Shown here: one piece after another, positions 16,981 through 25,496 of the stretch | Numbering within the stretch: position 1 is the stretch's first letter | Layout of the letters: each line of letters starts with the position of its first letter | Assembly (NCBI GenBank): GCA_050248275.1 | Contig: JBFWSR010000015.1 | Location: 33,877 to 97,876 of the forward strand | DNA from: CAILZL01 sp050248275 | GTDB lineage: Bacteria; Pseudomonadota; Gammaproteobacteria; Steroidobacterales; Steroidobacteraceae | Length of the DNA stretch: 64,000 bases | Direction of reading: 5' to 3' | The notes under the pieces: model-generated | Database searches by the model: none | What the model was told of the DNA's origin: nothing | The model's input: the letters and a program-made list of their open reading frames with translations, nothing else | Position numbers and translations under genes: made by a program

Positions 16981-17711
16981 TGCACCTGCTTCAGCAACCA
17001 CTGCGCATTACGTTCGCGCCGCAAGATTTCCGCACACAGCCCCGCGCATAACACGGCGCCGAAAAACAACAGGAATGCCAGCATCATCACCAGCAACGGC
17101 GCCACCATCGAGGCATCAATCGACGACTTGCCGAACACAGACAGGGTCTGGCCCTGATGCAGGCTGTTCCACCACACGACCGAGTACTTGATGATGGGGA
17201 TGTTCACCACGCCCACCAGGGCCAGTACCGCCGAGGCCCGATCGGCACGGCCCACATCGTCAAACGAGGCGCGCAACGCCATGTAGCCTAGATACAGAAA
17301 CAGCAGAATCAGTTCCGTCGTCAACCGCGGATCCCATGCCCACCACGCGCCCCACATCGGCCGACCCCAGATGGCGCCGGTCAGCAACGCAAGCACGGTA
17401 AAGACCGTACCCGGCAAGGCACAGGCCGCCGCCACCGCATGCGCCAGCTTCATCCTCCAGATCAAACCGATGCCTGCAGCAATCGCCATCATGGTGTAAA
17501 CCAGCAACGATAGTGACGCGGCTGGCACATGCACGAAGATGATCCGGTAGGCATCTTTCTGCTGATAGTCCGGCGGCACCACAAACAGTCCGTAATAGGC
17601 CGCCCAGCCCATCATCGCCAACGCCGGCCACAACAGCCACGGGCGCAGAATGCGCGCGAAGGCGTAAGCCGAGGGCGGCGAAGCCAGCTTGTGAAACCAC
17701 ACCCAATTCAT
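16977..17711 (-). CDS. ccmC: Heme ABC transporter permease CcmC
   Basis: The 244-residue product has six membrane segments and the WWD signature GRPMWGAWWAWDPRLT, flanked by the two heme-ligand regions (RIIFVHVPAASLSL and the later NSLHQGQTL). CcmC loads heme onto CcmE in the periplasm. The start ATG is preceded by an AAGAG. Unlike the other junctions in this operon, it is separated from ccmB by 78 bp that contain a direct repeat. Confidence 0.95.
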   Translation of the reverse strand: MNWVWFHKLASPPSAYAFARILRPWLLWPALAMMGWAAYYGLFVVPPDYQQKDAYRIIFVHVPAASLSLLVYTMMAIAAGIGLIWRMKLAHAVAAACALPGTVFTVLALLTGAIWGRPMWGAWWAWDPRLTTELILLFLYLGYMALRASFDDVGRADRASAVLALVGVVNIPIIKYSVVWWNSLHQGQTLSVFGKSSIDASMVAPLLVMMLAFLLFFGAVLCAGLCAEILRRERNAQWLLKQVQ

Positions 17712-17736
17712 CTTGCTACTCTTGAATCAGCCTTTG

Positions 17737-17765
17737 ATGGACAGCCATTTTTATGGACAGCCATT
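17737..17765. repeat. 13-bp direct repeat between ccmB and ccmC
   Basis: ATGGACAGCCATT occurs at 17737-17749 and again at 17753-17765, a 16-bp period. Each copy is itself a short inverted repeat (ATGG / CCAT). It lies 26-54 bp upstream of the ccmC start, in the only sizeable gap within ccmABCD. It could be a protein-binding site or a slip duplication. Confidence 0.6.
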
Positions 17766-17789
17766 CGCGCCGCCCTCGATCAATCGTAC

Positions 17790-18473
17790 TCATTCGATGC
17801 TGATGCGGATGGCGGCCGCCATGGCGAACGGCCCCAGCGCCATGCCCAACAACAGGATCGCGGCCAGCAGACTGACCGGCCCGGTCACCATCTCACCCCG
17901 CAATCCCATATCCAGCGCCCGTGCGCCAAAGATCAGCACCGGCATTTCCAGCGGCAATACCAGCAACGCCATCAGCATGTTACCGCGCCGCAAACCCACG
18001 GTCAGCGCCGCGCCAATCCCGCCCAACACACTGAGCACCGCAGTTCCCAGCAGCAAAATGGTCAGCATCAGCAGCCAACTGGCGTCAGCCACGCCCAACG
18101 CCATGGCAATCAACGGCGCAATCAATACCAGCGGCAACCCGGTCAGTACCCAGTGGGCCACGGTCTTGGCGAGCAGCAACCATGGCAAGGGTTGTCCCGA
18201 CAGCACCCATTGTTCCATCACGCCATCCTCGACATCGGGGCGAAACAATGCATCGGCAGCCAGCAAGGAAGCCAACATGGCCGCCACCCACAAAATGCCC
18301 GGGGCAATCCGCCGCAGCTCCGACAATTCTGGACTGATCGCCAGCGGGAACAGCGTGATGACCACCACGAAAAACACCAGCGGCTGCAACACCTGATCCC
18401 AGCGGCGCGCAGCCAGGCGCAGATCACGCGCAATCACTACACCGGCCAGCTTGAACGGAGACAGCGACTGCAT
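17790..18473 (-). CDS. ccmB: Heme exporter protein CcmB
   Basis: CcmB is the permease partner of the CcmA ATPase in the CcmABCD complex that releases heme-loaded CcmE. The 227-residue product has six hydrophobic segments and the family regions RDLRLAARRWDQVLQPLVFF (N-terminal) and the motif DGVMEQWVLSGQPLPWLLLA. The length is typical. It begins 3 bp after the ccmA stop, so the two are one transcript. Confidence 0.94.
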   Translation of the reverse strand: MQSLSPFKLAGVVIARDLRLAARRWDQVLQPLVFFVVVITLFPLAISPELSELRRIAPGILWVAAMLASLLAADALFRPDVEDGVMEQWVLSGQPLPWLLLAKTVAHWVLTGLPLVLIAPLIAMALGVADASWLLMLTILLLGTAVLSVLGGIGAALTVGLRRGNMLMALLVLPLEMPVLIFGARALDMGLRGEMVTGPVSLLAAILLLGMALGPFAMAAAIRISIE

Positions 18474-18476
18474 GAT

Positions 18477-19124
18477 TCAATGCAACTGCAGGCTATGCGT
18501 GCCGGCATGCGTCACCAGCAAAGACTGATGAGCAGCAGCCAGAATCATGCCGCCTTGATCCAGATGCCTGGCCATGATGGCTTCCACCGTGGCGATGCCC
18601 GCCACATCCAGATTGGTGATGGGCTCATCCAACACCCATAGCGGCACGGGGGAAAGCAGCAGCCTCGCCAGCGCAACCCGTCGTCGTTGCCCGGCCGACA
18701 ACACACGCGCCGGCAGATCGGCGCACTGTGCAATGGCCAGGTCCTGCAATGCCTCAAGACATTGCGCGGCAGTCACCGGGTGCTGCAAGCCCACGGAAAA
18801 ACGCAGATTCTCCATGGCCGTCAGATCCAGTTTGAGTGCATTACTGTGACCGAGGTACAACAGCTCATGCAGATAGCCGGATGCGGCGCCGGAACAATGT
18901 TGTCCCTTCCATAACAATTCGCCTGACTCGGCGGGCAACAACTGGGCGACCACGCGCAACAGGCTGGTCTTGCCCACGCCATTCGGACCGTTGAGCTGCA
19001 ATAGCTGGCCAGGAGACAGTGGAAATGACACGCCACGCAGCAAATGATGCTCACCACGCCATAAATGCACATCACGTACTTCGAGCAGCACGTCTGAACG
19101 ACGCTGGACGTGTGGTTGCGGCAT
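18477..19124 (-). CDS. ccmA: Heme exporter ATP-binding protein CcmA
   Basis: This 215-residue ABC ATPase has Walker A in NGPNGVGKTSLLRVVA (about residues 40-55), signature LSAGQRRRVALARLL, Walker B in LWVLDEPITNLD and the H-loop in AAAHQ. CcmA powers the release of holo-CcmE from CcmC. It is the first gene of ccmABCDEFGHI, so the operon promoter should lie in 19125-19362, a 238-bp stretch upstream; I see no strong promoter there. Confidence 0.94.
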   Translation of the reverse strand: MPQPHVQRRSDVLLEVRDVHLWRGEHHLLRGVSFPLSPGQLLQLNGPNGVGKTSLLRVVAQLLPAESGELLWKGQHCSGAASGYLHELLYLGHSNALKLDLTAMENLRFSVGLQHPVTAAQCLEALQDLAIAQCADLPARVLSAGQRRRVALARLLLSPVPLWVLDEPITNLDVAGIATVEAIMARHLDQGGMILAAAHQSLLVTHAGTHSLQLH

Positions 19125-19362
19125 GCAGAGCTGGTTTCAGGTCCCGACAAAAGGTGCGTGATATTAGCAGATCGCATTCAGCCAGCCTGACGTCGTGCGA
19201 AAACGACGTGATTCCGGCTACAATCGCGCGCCTTCCTCTGGCGAGGCGTCCGGCTCACGGAAACCTCGCCCACCCAGAAGCAATCGCTGCTGCCCAACCG
19301 GCTGGACAAATGTCATCCAAACGGGATGCCGGAGCTGGATTGCTTGAGGGTGCTCACCTTAA

Positions 19363-19449
19363 GGCGGTGTGGCGGAATTGGTAGACGCAGCGGACTTAAA
19401 ATCCGCCGATGTTAAAGTCGTACCGGTTCGACTCCGGTCACCGCCACCA
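19363..19449 (+). tRNA. tRNA-Leu (anticodon TAA)
   Basis: This 87-nt class II tRNA with encoded CCA has GGCGGTG paired with CACCGCC. The anticodon stem GCGGA/TCCGC holds the loop CTTAAAA, so the anticodon is TAA (UUA codons). A long variable arm (CGATGTTAAAGTCG) is present. It is divergent from ccmA and convergent with marR. No clear terminator follows. Confidence 0.97.
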
Positions 19450-19491
19450 GATCGCTGGCTCTATTTTAAAGTTTGCGAAGCCTGACTGGCT

Positions 19492-19968
19492 TCAGCTCTT
19501 GACCAGCCGCTCCAGCATGCCGCGCAGTTGCAGCAATTCCTCCTCATTCAGCGGCGAGAAGCGTTGATTCAAAGCCAGGCTCACTGCATGTTTGAGTTTC
19601 GGATACTGCTCGGTGCCCTGTGGAGTCAGTTGAATCTTGACCACGCGGCGGTCATCGGAAGACCGCTCACGGATGATGACGCACTTCTCTTCCAGTCGAT
19701 CCAGCATGCGCGTCATCGAACCGGTGTCGTACTCCAGCACACGACACAACTCCGCCGCAGTGGTCGCCACGCCTTCGGCAATGCGACGCAGGATGACGAA
19801 CTGGGCACCGGTCAGGCCATAAGGAATCAAGCAGGCATCCATCTCCTGCATCATGCGTGCACGCACGCCAGTCATCAGGTAACCGATATGCAGGGCGGAA
19901 TCATCGTTGCCGGCATTCGCCGTCTGCGGCTCGGCAATCGCATCGTTCTGGTTGACGTGCTCATTCAT
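19492..19968 (-). CDS. MarR-family transcriptional regulator
   Basis: From the ATG at 19968 the product is 158 residues with a winged helix-turn-helix: the recognition region (TTAAELCRVLEYDTGSMTRM) and the wing with the family hallmark SSDDRRVVKIQLTPQG. Earlier in-frame starts, one a TTG at 20004, are possible; none has a good ribosome site. Targets are unknown. The upstream 147 bp contain an inverted pair GTACATC (20019-20025) and GATGTAC (20050-20056) that could be an autoregulatory operator, a weak inference. It sits between tRNA-Leu and tRNA-Cys. Confidence 0.88.
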   Translation of the reverse strand: MNEHVNQNDAIAEPQTANAGNDDSALHIGYLMTGVRARMMQEMDACLIPYGLTGAQFVILRRIAEGVATTAAELCRVLEYDTGSMTRMLDRLEEKCVIIRERSSDDRRVVKIQLTPQGTEQYPKLKHAVSLALNQRFSPLNEEELLQLRGMLERLVKS

Positions 19969-20115
19969 GATCAATTTACCGCGCATCGGTTGGCCGGAAT
20001 GCAATGACGATTGGGATGGTACATCCGTCAGCGGTCCAATGTTCTTATAGATGTACAGATTATGCGACCTGGCATACGAATCCAGTTACATGAATCCGAG
20101 TATCTGGCTGGAAGT

Positions 20116-20189
20116 TGGAGGCTAGGGTCGGAATCGAACCGGCGTCCACGGCTTTGCAGGCCGCTGCATGACCACTCTGCCACCTAGCC
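20116..20189 (-). tRNA. tRNA-Cys (anticodon GCA)
   Basis: This 74-nt minus-strand tRNA has acceptor GGCTAGG paired with CCTAGCC, discriminator T and an encoded CCA. The anticodon loop CTGCAAA gives GCA. The short D stem (GCA/TGC) and U discriminator are those of tRNA-Cys. One C-A mismatch appears in the T stem (GCCGG/CCGAC), which is unusual but leaves the fold intact. Confidence 0.95.
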
Positions 20190-20265
20190 CCGATCAAACA
20201 GCCACACGACAATTCCACTATGGAAATTCAGCAAGTAATTTCCGATTACCGTGTCCTATAAGCGC

Positions 20266-20290
20266 CAAACCCCGGCTGGACCGGGGTTTG
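20266..20290 (-). terminator. Hairpin between tRNA-Gly and tRNA-Cys
   Basis: A perfect 10-bp inverted repeat (CAAACCCCGG / CCGGGGTTTG) with a 5-nt loop (CTGGA) lies 13 bp beyond the CCA end of tRNA-Gly. The very stable stem suggests an intrinsic terminator or a processing hairpin for the tRNA-Gly transcript; the T run is short. Confidence 0.65.
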
Positions 20291-20303
20291 ATCTGCTGGA
20301 AAC

Positions 20304-20379
20304 TGGAGCGGGAAACGAGGCTCGAACTCGCGACCTCAACCTTGGCAAGGTTGCGCTCTACCAACTGAGCTATTCCCGC
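20304..20379 (-). tRNA. tRNA-Gly (anticodon GCC)
   Basis: This 76-nt cloverleaf has GCGGGAA paired with TTCCCGC, discriminator T and encoded CCA. The anticodon stem CAACC/GGTTG encloses TTGCCAA, giving GCC. It lies about 100 bp after pgsA on the same strand, as glyW does after pgsA in E. coli. Confidence 0.97.
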
Positions 20380-20478
20380 AACTCTCGTAAGAGGCCGCGT
20401 ATTCTAAGCACTGAGGGTGCCGTGTCAACACTCAGAGATGGTTATTTGCGGTGAATAAAGCAGCAAATCCCATCAGGG

Positions 20479-21069
20479 TCATTTGCTCAAATCCGGCCAG
20501 GCCGCCGCCAGGTACGCCAGCATCGACCAGAGTGTCAGTGCCGCCGCAGCTACCAGACATACCACACCCAGCTCCAGCACCGGCAGGCCCAGCAGGTCAT
20601 CGCGATACAACATCATCGACAGGCCGGTCATCTGGAAAATGGTCTTGAGCTTGCCCAGCGACGACACCGCAACCTTGCCGCGCGCGCCCATTTCGGCCAT
20701 CCATTCACGCAGCGCGGAAATGGTGATCTCGCGACCGACAATCACGGCAGCGGTAATGGTAATCAGGATGTGGGGATTGAAATGAAACGGACGCAGGTAC
20801 ACCGGTTCGTCGCTGACCAGCAGGATCAGCGCAATCGCCACCATGAGCTTGTCGGCCACCGGGTCCAGAAAAGCACCCAGCGCCGACATCTGGTTGAGCC
20901 GTCGTGCCAGGTAACCATCCAGCGAATCGGTGACCGCTGCCGCAATGAACATCATCGCCGCTGCCGGTTTACCCCACGGATAAGGCAGATAAAAGCAGAG
21001 GACCACCAGCGGGATCATGATGATGCGGGCGAAGGTCAGGGCATTGGCGATCTGGAATTTCAAAATCAC
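20479..21069 (-). CDS. pgsA: CDP-diacylglycerol--glycerol-3-phosphate 3-phosphatidyltransferase
   Basis: This inner-membrane enzyme makes phosphatidylglycerophosphate, the committed step to phosphatidylglycerol and cardiolipin. The 196-residue product has the CDP-alcohol phosphotransferase motif with all aspartates (DSLDGYLARR, then GAFLDPVADK). Four to six hydrophobic segments are visible, and the N-terminus ANALTFARIIMIPLVV is the family's. It starts 24 bp after the uvrC stop and should be co-transcribed with it. Confidence 0.95.
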   Translation of the reverse strand: MILKFQIANALTFARIIMIPLVVLCFYLPYPWGKPAAAMMFIAAAVTDSLDGYLARRLNQMSALGAFLDPVADKLMVAIALILLVSDEPVYLRPFHFNPHILITITAAVIVGREITISALREWMAEMGARGKVAVSSLGKLKTIFQMTGLSMMLYRDDLLGLPVLELGVVCLVAAAALTLWSMLAYLAAAWPDLSK

Positions 21070-21093
21070 GATCCAATTCTGTGAGAAAGCCGG

Positions 21094-22908
21094 TTACTGC
21101 TCTGGATGCAAGCTGGCAAAAATCAATTCAGCCAACGGTCTGCCAATGCCTTTCACCTGTTCGATGTCACTGATACCGGCGCGCTTCAATCCCCGCAAAC
21201 CGCCAAATTGCCGCAACAATTCGCGTCGCTTGCGCGGCCCCAGCCCATGGATCGTTTCCAGCACCGATTGCTGTCGCGCCCTGGCGCGCCGCTGTCGATG
21301 TCCGGTAATGGCAAAGCGATGCGCTTCATCGCGAATGCGCTGTACCAGATGCAACGCCGCAGAGTCGGCCGGCAGTATAGTGGCCGCATCCGCAGCGGCC
21401 AAGAACAGTCGTTCCTGACCGGGACGTCGATCTGCGCCTTTCGCGACGCCGACCAGCAGCACACCGGTAATGTCCAGTTCATTCATCACCTGCTGCGCCA
21501 CTGCCAGCTGATTGGCGCCGCCATCGATGAACAACACTTCCGGCAACGCCACCTCGCCACGTTTGATACGCGCATACCGGCGGGTGATGGCCTGACGTAA
21601 TGCACCATAATCATCGCCGGGTGTCAGGCCTTCGATATTGAAACGCCGATAGTCCGCCTTGATGGGCCCTTCCCTGCCGAATACCACGCAAGACGCCACG
21701 GTGGCTTCGCCCATGGTGTGGCTGATGTCAAAACATTCCAGGCGATTGGGCGGTTGAGTAAGACCCAACGCAACGGCCAGTGACTGCAATTGCGCCGCCA
21801 TGCCGGCTTCGCTGGTTTGGCGCATGCGCAGTCCCAGTTCGGCATTGCTGCGCGCCATCGCCAGCCAGCGGGCGCGCTGGCCACGCACCTTGCTGCGCAA
21901 GCTGACCGGATGCCTGGCGTATTGCTCGAAGGAAGCCTCGACTACTTCCCGATCCTCAATCGGCGCATCCACGACGATTTCTCCGGGCGCTTCATGACTC
22001 AGGTAATACTGCGTCACGAAACTGGTCAGCAATTCTTCACGTTCGGCCAGACCGGCGCGCGGAAAGAAAGTGGCCGTACCCAGGTTGCGTCCACCGCGCA
22101 CGAACACAATCGCCACACAGAACTGTCCGGCTTGCTCCGCACAGGCAACGATATCCAGATCATCCGTGCCGCGACTGTTCATGGTCTGCGTGGACTGAAT
22201 GCCCTTCACCGCCTGAATGCGATCACGCAGGCGCGCAGCGCGTTCAAACTCCAGTTGCGCTGCGGCCCGTTCCATGCGCTGCGCCAAATCCTCCACCAAC
22301 TCCTGATCGCGGCCTTCCAGCACCTTGACCGCATCCGCCACATCCTGCGCATAAGCGTTGGCCGTGACTTCTCCCACACAGGGTGCGGAACAGCGCTTGA
22401 TCTGAAATTGCAGACAGGGCCGGGAACGATTGGCGAAAAAGCTGTCTTCACAGGGCCTGACGCGAAACAGTTTCTGCAACGCCAGCAACGTTTCGCGCAC
22501 CGCATGGGCATTGGGATAAGGTCCAAACAACCTGCCCGGCAGCTTGCGTGAACCCCGATAGAAACTCAGCCGTGGAAATGGGTGCGCCGACAGATGGATA
22601 TATGGAAAGCTCTTGTCATCGCGCAGCATCACGTTGTAACGCGGCCGATGTTTCTTGATGAGATTGCATTCCAGCAGCAGGGCTTCAATCTCCGAAGCAG
22701 TGACAGTCACTTCCATGCTGGCAATCTGCGCGACCATCGCCATGGTCTTGGCCGTCTGCGGCTTGGCAGAAAAATAACTGGCGACGCGCTTCTTCAGATT
22801 GCGCGCCTTGCCCACATAGATGATCCTGCCCTCGGCATCCAGCATGCGATATACGCCGGGCTGACTGCTCAGCGTGGCCAGAAACGCCTTGGCATCAAAT
22901 GAACTCAT
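21094..22908 (-). CDS. uvrC: Excinuclease ABC subunit C
   Basis: UvrC makes both incisions in nucleotide excision repair. From the ATG at 22908 the product is 604 residues: a GIY-YIG nuclease (PGVYRMLDAEGRIIYVGKA, about 17-35) for the 3' cut, a cysteine cluster (RPCLQFQIKRCSAPCVG), a UVR domain (LEFERAARLRDRIQAVK) that contacts UvrB, an RNase H-like 5' nuclease core (LECFDISHTMG; FIDGGANQL) and two C-terminal helix-hairpin-helix motifs (IHGLGPRKRRELL; VKGIGRPLAELI). The frame is open far upstream, but the ATG overlapping the glycosylase stop (ATGA) is the natural start. Confidence 0.96.
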   Translation of the reverse strand: MSSFDAKAFLATLSSQPGVYRMLDAEGRIIYVGKARNLKKRVASYFSAKPQTAKTMAMVAQIASMEVTVTASEIEALLLECNLIKKHRPRYNVMLRDDKSFPYIHLSAHPFPRLSFYRGSRKLPGRLFGPYPNAHAVRETLLALQKLFRVRPCEDSFFANRSRPCLQFQIKRCSAPCVGEVTANAYAQDVADAVKVLEGRDQELVEDLAQRMERAAAQLEFERAARLRDRIQAVKGIQSTQTMNSRGTDDLDIVACAEQAGQFCVAIVFVRGGRNLGTATFFPRAGLAEREELLTSFVTQYYLSHEAPGEIVVDAPIEDREVVEASFEQYARHPVSLRSKVRGQRARWLAMARSNAELGLRMRQTSEAGMAAQLQSLAVALGLTQPPNRLECFDISHTMGEATVASCVVFGREGPIKADYRRFNIEGLTPGDDYGALRQAITRRYARIKRGEVALPEVLFIDGGANQLAVAQQVMNELDITGVLLVGVAKGADRRPGQERLFLAAADAATILPADSAALHLVQRIRDEAHRFAITGHRQRRARARQQSVLETIHGLGPRKRRELLRQFGGLRGLKRAGISDIEQVKGIGRPLAELIFASLHPEQ

Positions 22909-23555
22909 TGCTTCAGCAGCTGTGCGGCGCGGGCGAATACCTGATGAAACATCGCCGTGGTCAGGCGACCGGTATTGGTGTTGTAGCGGCTGCAATGATA
23001 GCTGTCGAGCAGCACATGACCATTGGGCAACGCATACTCCGCACCGTGCGCAAACTTGTAATCGGCAAGGCGCAGGCCAAAGCCGCGCAACACGGCAGTG
23101 TGCGCAATGGTGCCCAGTGCCAACAGGATGGATGCGGGCCGGAGTGCTTGCAGTTCGGCATTGATAAACACACTGCATTGCCTGATTTCCGCAGGCGTCG
23201 GCTTGTTCTCCGGCGGCACGCACTTCACCGCATTGGTAATGCGCGCATTCTTCAGTTGCAGACCATCGCTGCGCGACGCGGAAGTGGCTGCCGTGGACAG
23301 ACCAAAACGATGCAAGGTGTCGTACAGCAGCACGCCGGCATAGTCGCCGGTAAATGGCCGGCCGCTGGCATTGGCGCCGTGGAAGCCGGGCGCCAGACCG
23401 ACAATGATCAGCCGGGCGCTGGCATCACCGAACGGCGCAACCGGAGCGCAGTGATAATCAGGATAGTCGCGCTTGCCCTCTTTCAGGAACCGGGCCAGAC
23501 GCGGACAACGGGCACAGCTGGCGTCGAACGATTGAACACTGGATGGGGCATGCAT
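22905..23555 (-). CDS. Uracil-DNA glycosylase, type 5 (UdgB-like)
   Basis: This 216-residue iron-sulfur uracil-DNA glycosylase removes uracil, and in family 5 also hypoxanthine and other deaminated bases. Four cysteines suited to a 4Fe-4S cluster include CARCPRL near the N-terminus and CVPPENKPT. Motif 1 reads GLAPGFHGANASGRPFTGD, which is the UdgB form lacking the polar catalytic residue of other families. Motif 2 reads SYHCSRYNTNTGRLT. It overlaps uvrC by an ATGA junction, so two DNA repair enzymes are translationally coupled. The distinction between types 4 and 5 is made by eye. Confidence 0.87.
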   Translation of the reverse strand: MHAPSSVQSFDASCARCPRLARFLKEGKRDYPDYHCAPVAPFGDASARLIIVGLAPGFHGANASGRPFTGDYAGVLLYDTLHRFGLSTAATSASRSDGLQLKNARITNAVKCVPPENKPTPAEIRQCSVFINAELQALRPASILLALGTIAHTAVLRGFGLRLADYKFAHGAEYALPNGHVLLDSYHCSRYNTNTGRLTTAMFHQVFARAAQLLKQ

Positions 23556-23622
23556 GCGCCAAGCATAGCAACCCGGCCGACATCCATGACAGTCCGATTG
23601 GCAGCGCGGTCGAGCTGCCGTG

Positions 23623-24573
23623 CTACCACATGCCGTTGCTGTTGGCGGCTGTATCGGGAATGGCCTGCTTCAGATCCCAGTGCTCGTTGATATGTCCACT
23701 CGTCACGCGAAAGATGTCGATGTTGACGGTCGAGGCGATGCCATCAGGCTGCGCGACGCGACGATGCACCAGCAGGTAATCGCCCTCGGCAATGATGCGG
23801 GGTGGCCCGAATTTTCCTCGCACTGTTCCTCCGCCATTGCCAAACTGCTTCTCGAGAAATTCGATGGCGCCCTGGATGCCATCGGTCATCAGCGGACTGT
23901 GCTGGCGATAATCTGCTGCCAGCCAGCGCGTGATGGCTCCGCGCACATCGCCCGAGAGCAATTCACTGGCGTAGGCATCAAACACCGCCTGCGTTTCCGT
24001 AGCTTGTGCCTGAGGGTCGGGCCAGCCGCAGGCCGGATTGTTCAAGCGACTGCCCACCTTCCTGGCGTCGGAGAAATTCTGTTCCTTGCCGCAAGCCATG
24101 CCATTGGCATTCGCCATGTGCGCGGGGATGGGTTGCATGACACGCCAATGCTCGACGATGCGTCCACCGTCCACACGCCAGAGGTCAACCACCACCCGCC
24201 CGGCATCCGCAGCGTCGCGAAAGACATGGTGCATCACCGCGAAATGCGCGCCATCGACGAGGACGATGTCAACCACATCCGCCCAGTGTGCAGGGTTGCC
24301 ATCCGGTTGCTTTGCCTGTTGCTGGAGAAAAGTCGTCAGCCCGGCCAGCCCATCCGCCATTTCCGGATCGTGCTGCACAAAGTCGGGGGCTGCATACTGC
24401 TCATAGGCGCCCTGCACATCGTGCTTCCCGAACAGGCGCAGCAGGAATGGACTGGCGATCGCACGTGTCGCGGCCGTTCTGTCTTGCCGATGCGCATCTG
24501 CCGCATTGGCAAATGGAACGGCAAGCAGCAACAGTACCGGCAACCAGGAACATGATTTATGTCGATGCATCAT
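23623..24573 (-). CDS. Secreted tandem SnoaL-like (NTF2 fold) protein
   Basis: A signal peptide (SWLPVLLLLAVPFANA) is followed by two related SnoaL-like domains (about residues 35-155 and 180-315). Each has the same outline: a helix with A-x3-Y or W, then (F/Y)xQH(D/S)PxMxDG, a basic or acidic beta-region, then HW(R/D)xxQxIP and a terminal (N)(A/S)NGM. The repeated end motifs point to internal duplication. Such domains are cyclases or binding folds; no reaction can be assigned. The ATG at 24573 or 24570 is preferred over a GTG at 24579. It follows the DoxX-like gene by 31 bp. Confidence 0.75.
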   Translation of the reverse strand: MMHRHKSCSWLPVLLLLAVPFANAADAHRQDRTAATRAIASPFLLRLFGKHDVQGAYEQYAAPDFVQHDPEMADGLAGLTTFLQQQAKQPDGNPAHWADVVDIVLVDGAHFAVMHHVFRDAADAGRVVVDLWRVDGGRIVEHWRVMQPIPAHMANANGMACGKEQNFSDARKVGSRLNNPACGWPDPQAQATETQAVFDAYASELLSGDVRGAITRWLAADYRQHSPLMTDGIQGAIEFLEKQFGNGGGTVRGKFGPPRIIAEGDYLLVHRRVAQPDGIASTVNIDIFRVTSGHINEHWDLKQAIPDTAANSNGMW

Positions 24574-24604
24574 GGCCACATCTTGCGCTTTGCATGGCGC
24601 CGCA

Positions 24605-25246
24605 TCAATGCGGCGCGAAAACTCGCAAGCTGCTCCAGGGAATCAGCCACTGCCGCGTCATGCCCAGATACCACACGGTGCAGACCGCACCCAGCACCAG
24701 TGAAATCACTCCCATCAGGATAAACAGGGTTTTCAATGAGCCGCGCGCCAAAGGATGACCCGCGTCAGCCGCAATGGGCCAGCGGGGTTTGGGGCTCAGG
24801 CCCAGCATCGGCCGGTAACAGTCGAAGTAGGCAAACATCAGATAACCCTGGCTTATCAGCAACACGCCGCCAAAGAACACCATGTCCAGAAACTTCGCCC
24901 AGGCCACATTGCCCGGCACGGTACCCATCAACCAACCATAGATTTCATTGAAGATGAAAGCGTCCAGCAGGAAGGTGGTGACCGCGACCGGCATGGAAAC
25001 AACCAGCATGAATGGCACCAATACATCGGCCAGCAGCGCCAGCCCCGTCAACAGCTCGATCGCCTTGGACATCTGGAACATCCAGCCCGTCTTGATCATC
25101 GCCAACGCGACCACATGCTTGTGCTGAAACGTGTCGATGTCATACATGCTGGGGAACGGCAGGATCTTGATCCACCAGTTGATGCCGCTCCACACATACT
25201 GCACGCCAGTCAGAATCCGCACGATACGCACTGATTGTTCAAACAT
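24605..25246 (-). CDS. DoxX-like integral membrane protein
   Basis: The product of about 213 residues has five or six membrane segments, one beginning VRIVRILTGVQYVWSGINWW, followed by KTGWMFQMSKAIELLTGLALL, a pattern close to DoxX/DoxD family proteins, whose roles are mostly unknown. Later segments contain FLLDAFIFNEIYGWLMG and the C-terminal ISLVLGAVCTVWYLGM. The start at 25246 has GGGG seven bases upstream; the frame is open to 25282. It probably shares a transcript with the SnoaL-like gene. Confidence 0.7.
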   Translation of the reverse strand: MFEQSVRIVRILTGVQYVWSGINWWIKILPFPSMYDIDTFQHKHVVALAMIKTGWMFQMSKAIELLTGLALLADVLVPFMLVVSMPVAVTTFLLDAFIFNEIYGWLMGTVPGNVAWAKFLDMVFFGGVLLISQGYLMFAYFDCYRPMLGLSPKPRWPIAADAGHPLARGSLKTLFILMGVISLVLGAVCTVWYLGMTRQWLIPWSSLRVFAPH

Positions 25247-25496
25247 AGCCATCCCCGTTACGCTCTGCCTGCCGTCAGACAAGACGTTTATCTCATTGGT
25301 GAATTTATTGACGCAGTCTGTTTATCGTTTATCGGCGGAGCCGGATGATCGGCCCGGCATGCGTAATCGAGAATAACATATTGCTATACAAAATCCAGTT
25401 CGTGGAATGCCTCTTTGCAGGCCAGCCTCTACTCCCGCCAATCCGGCGTCTATAAATGGCACCCTTGCCTGTCATCCCTTTGCGAATTCAGTGATC

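Noticed and set aside
17529..18641. Long open frame (370 codons) on the plus strand
   Set aside because: It crosses ccmC, ccmB and ccmA in antisense; composition is Gln/His/Arg-rich without motifs.
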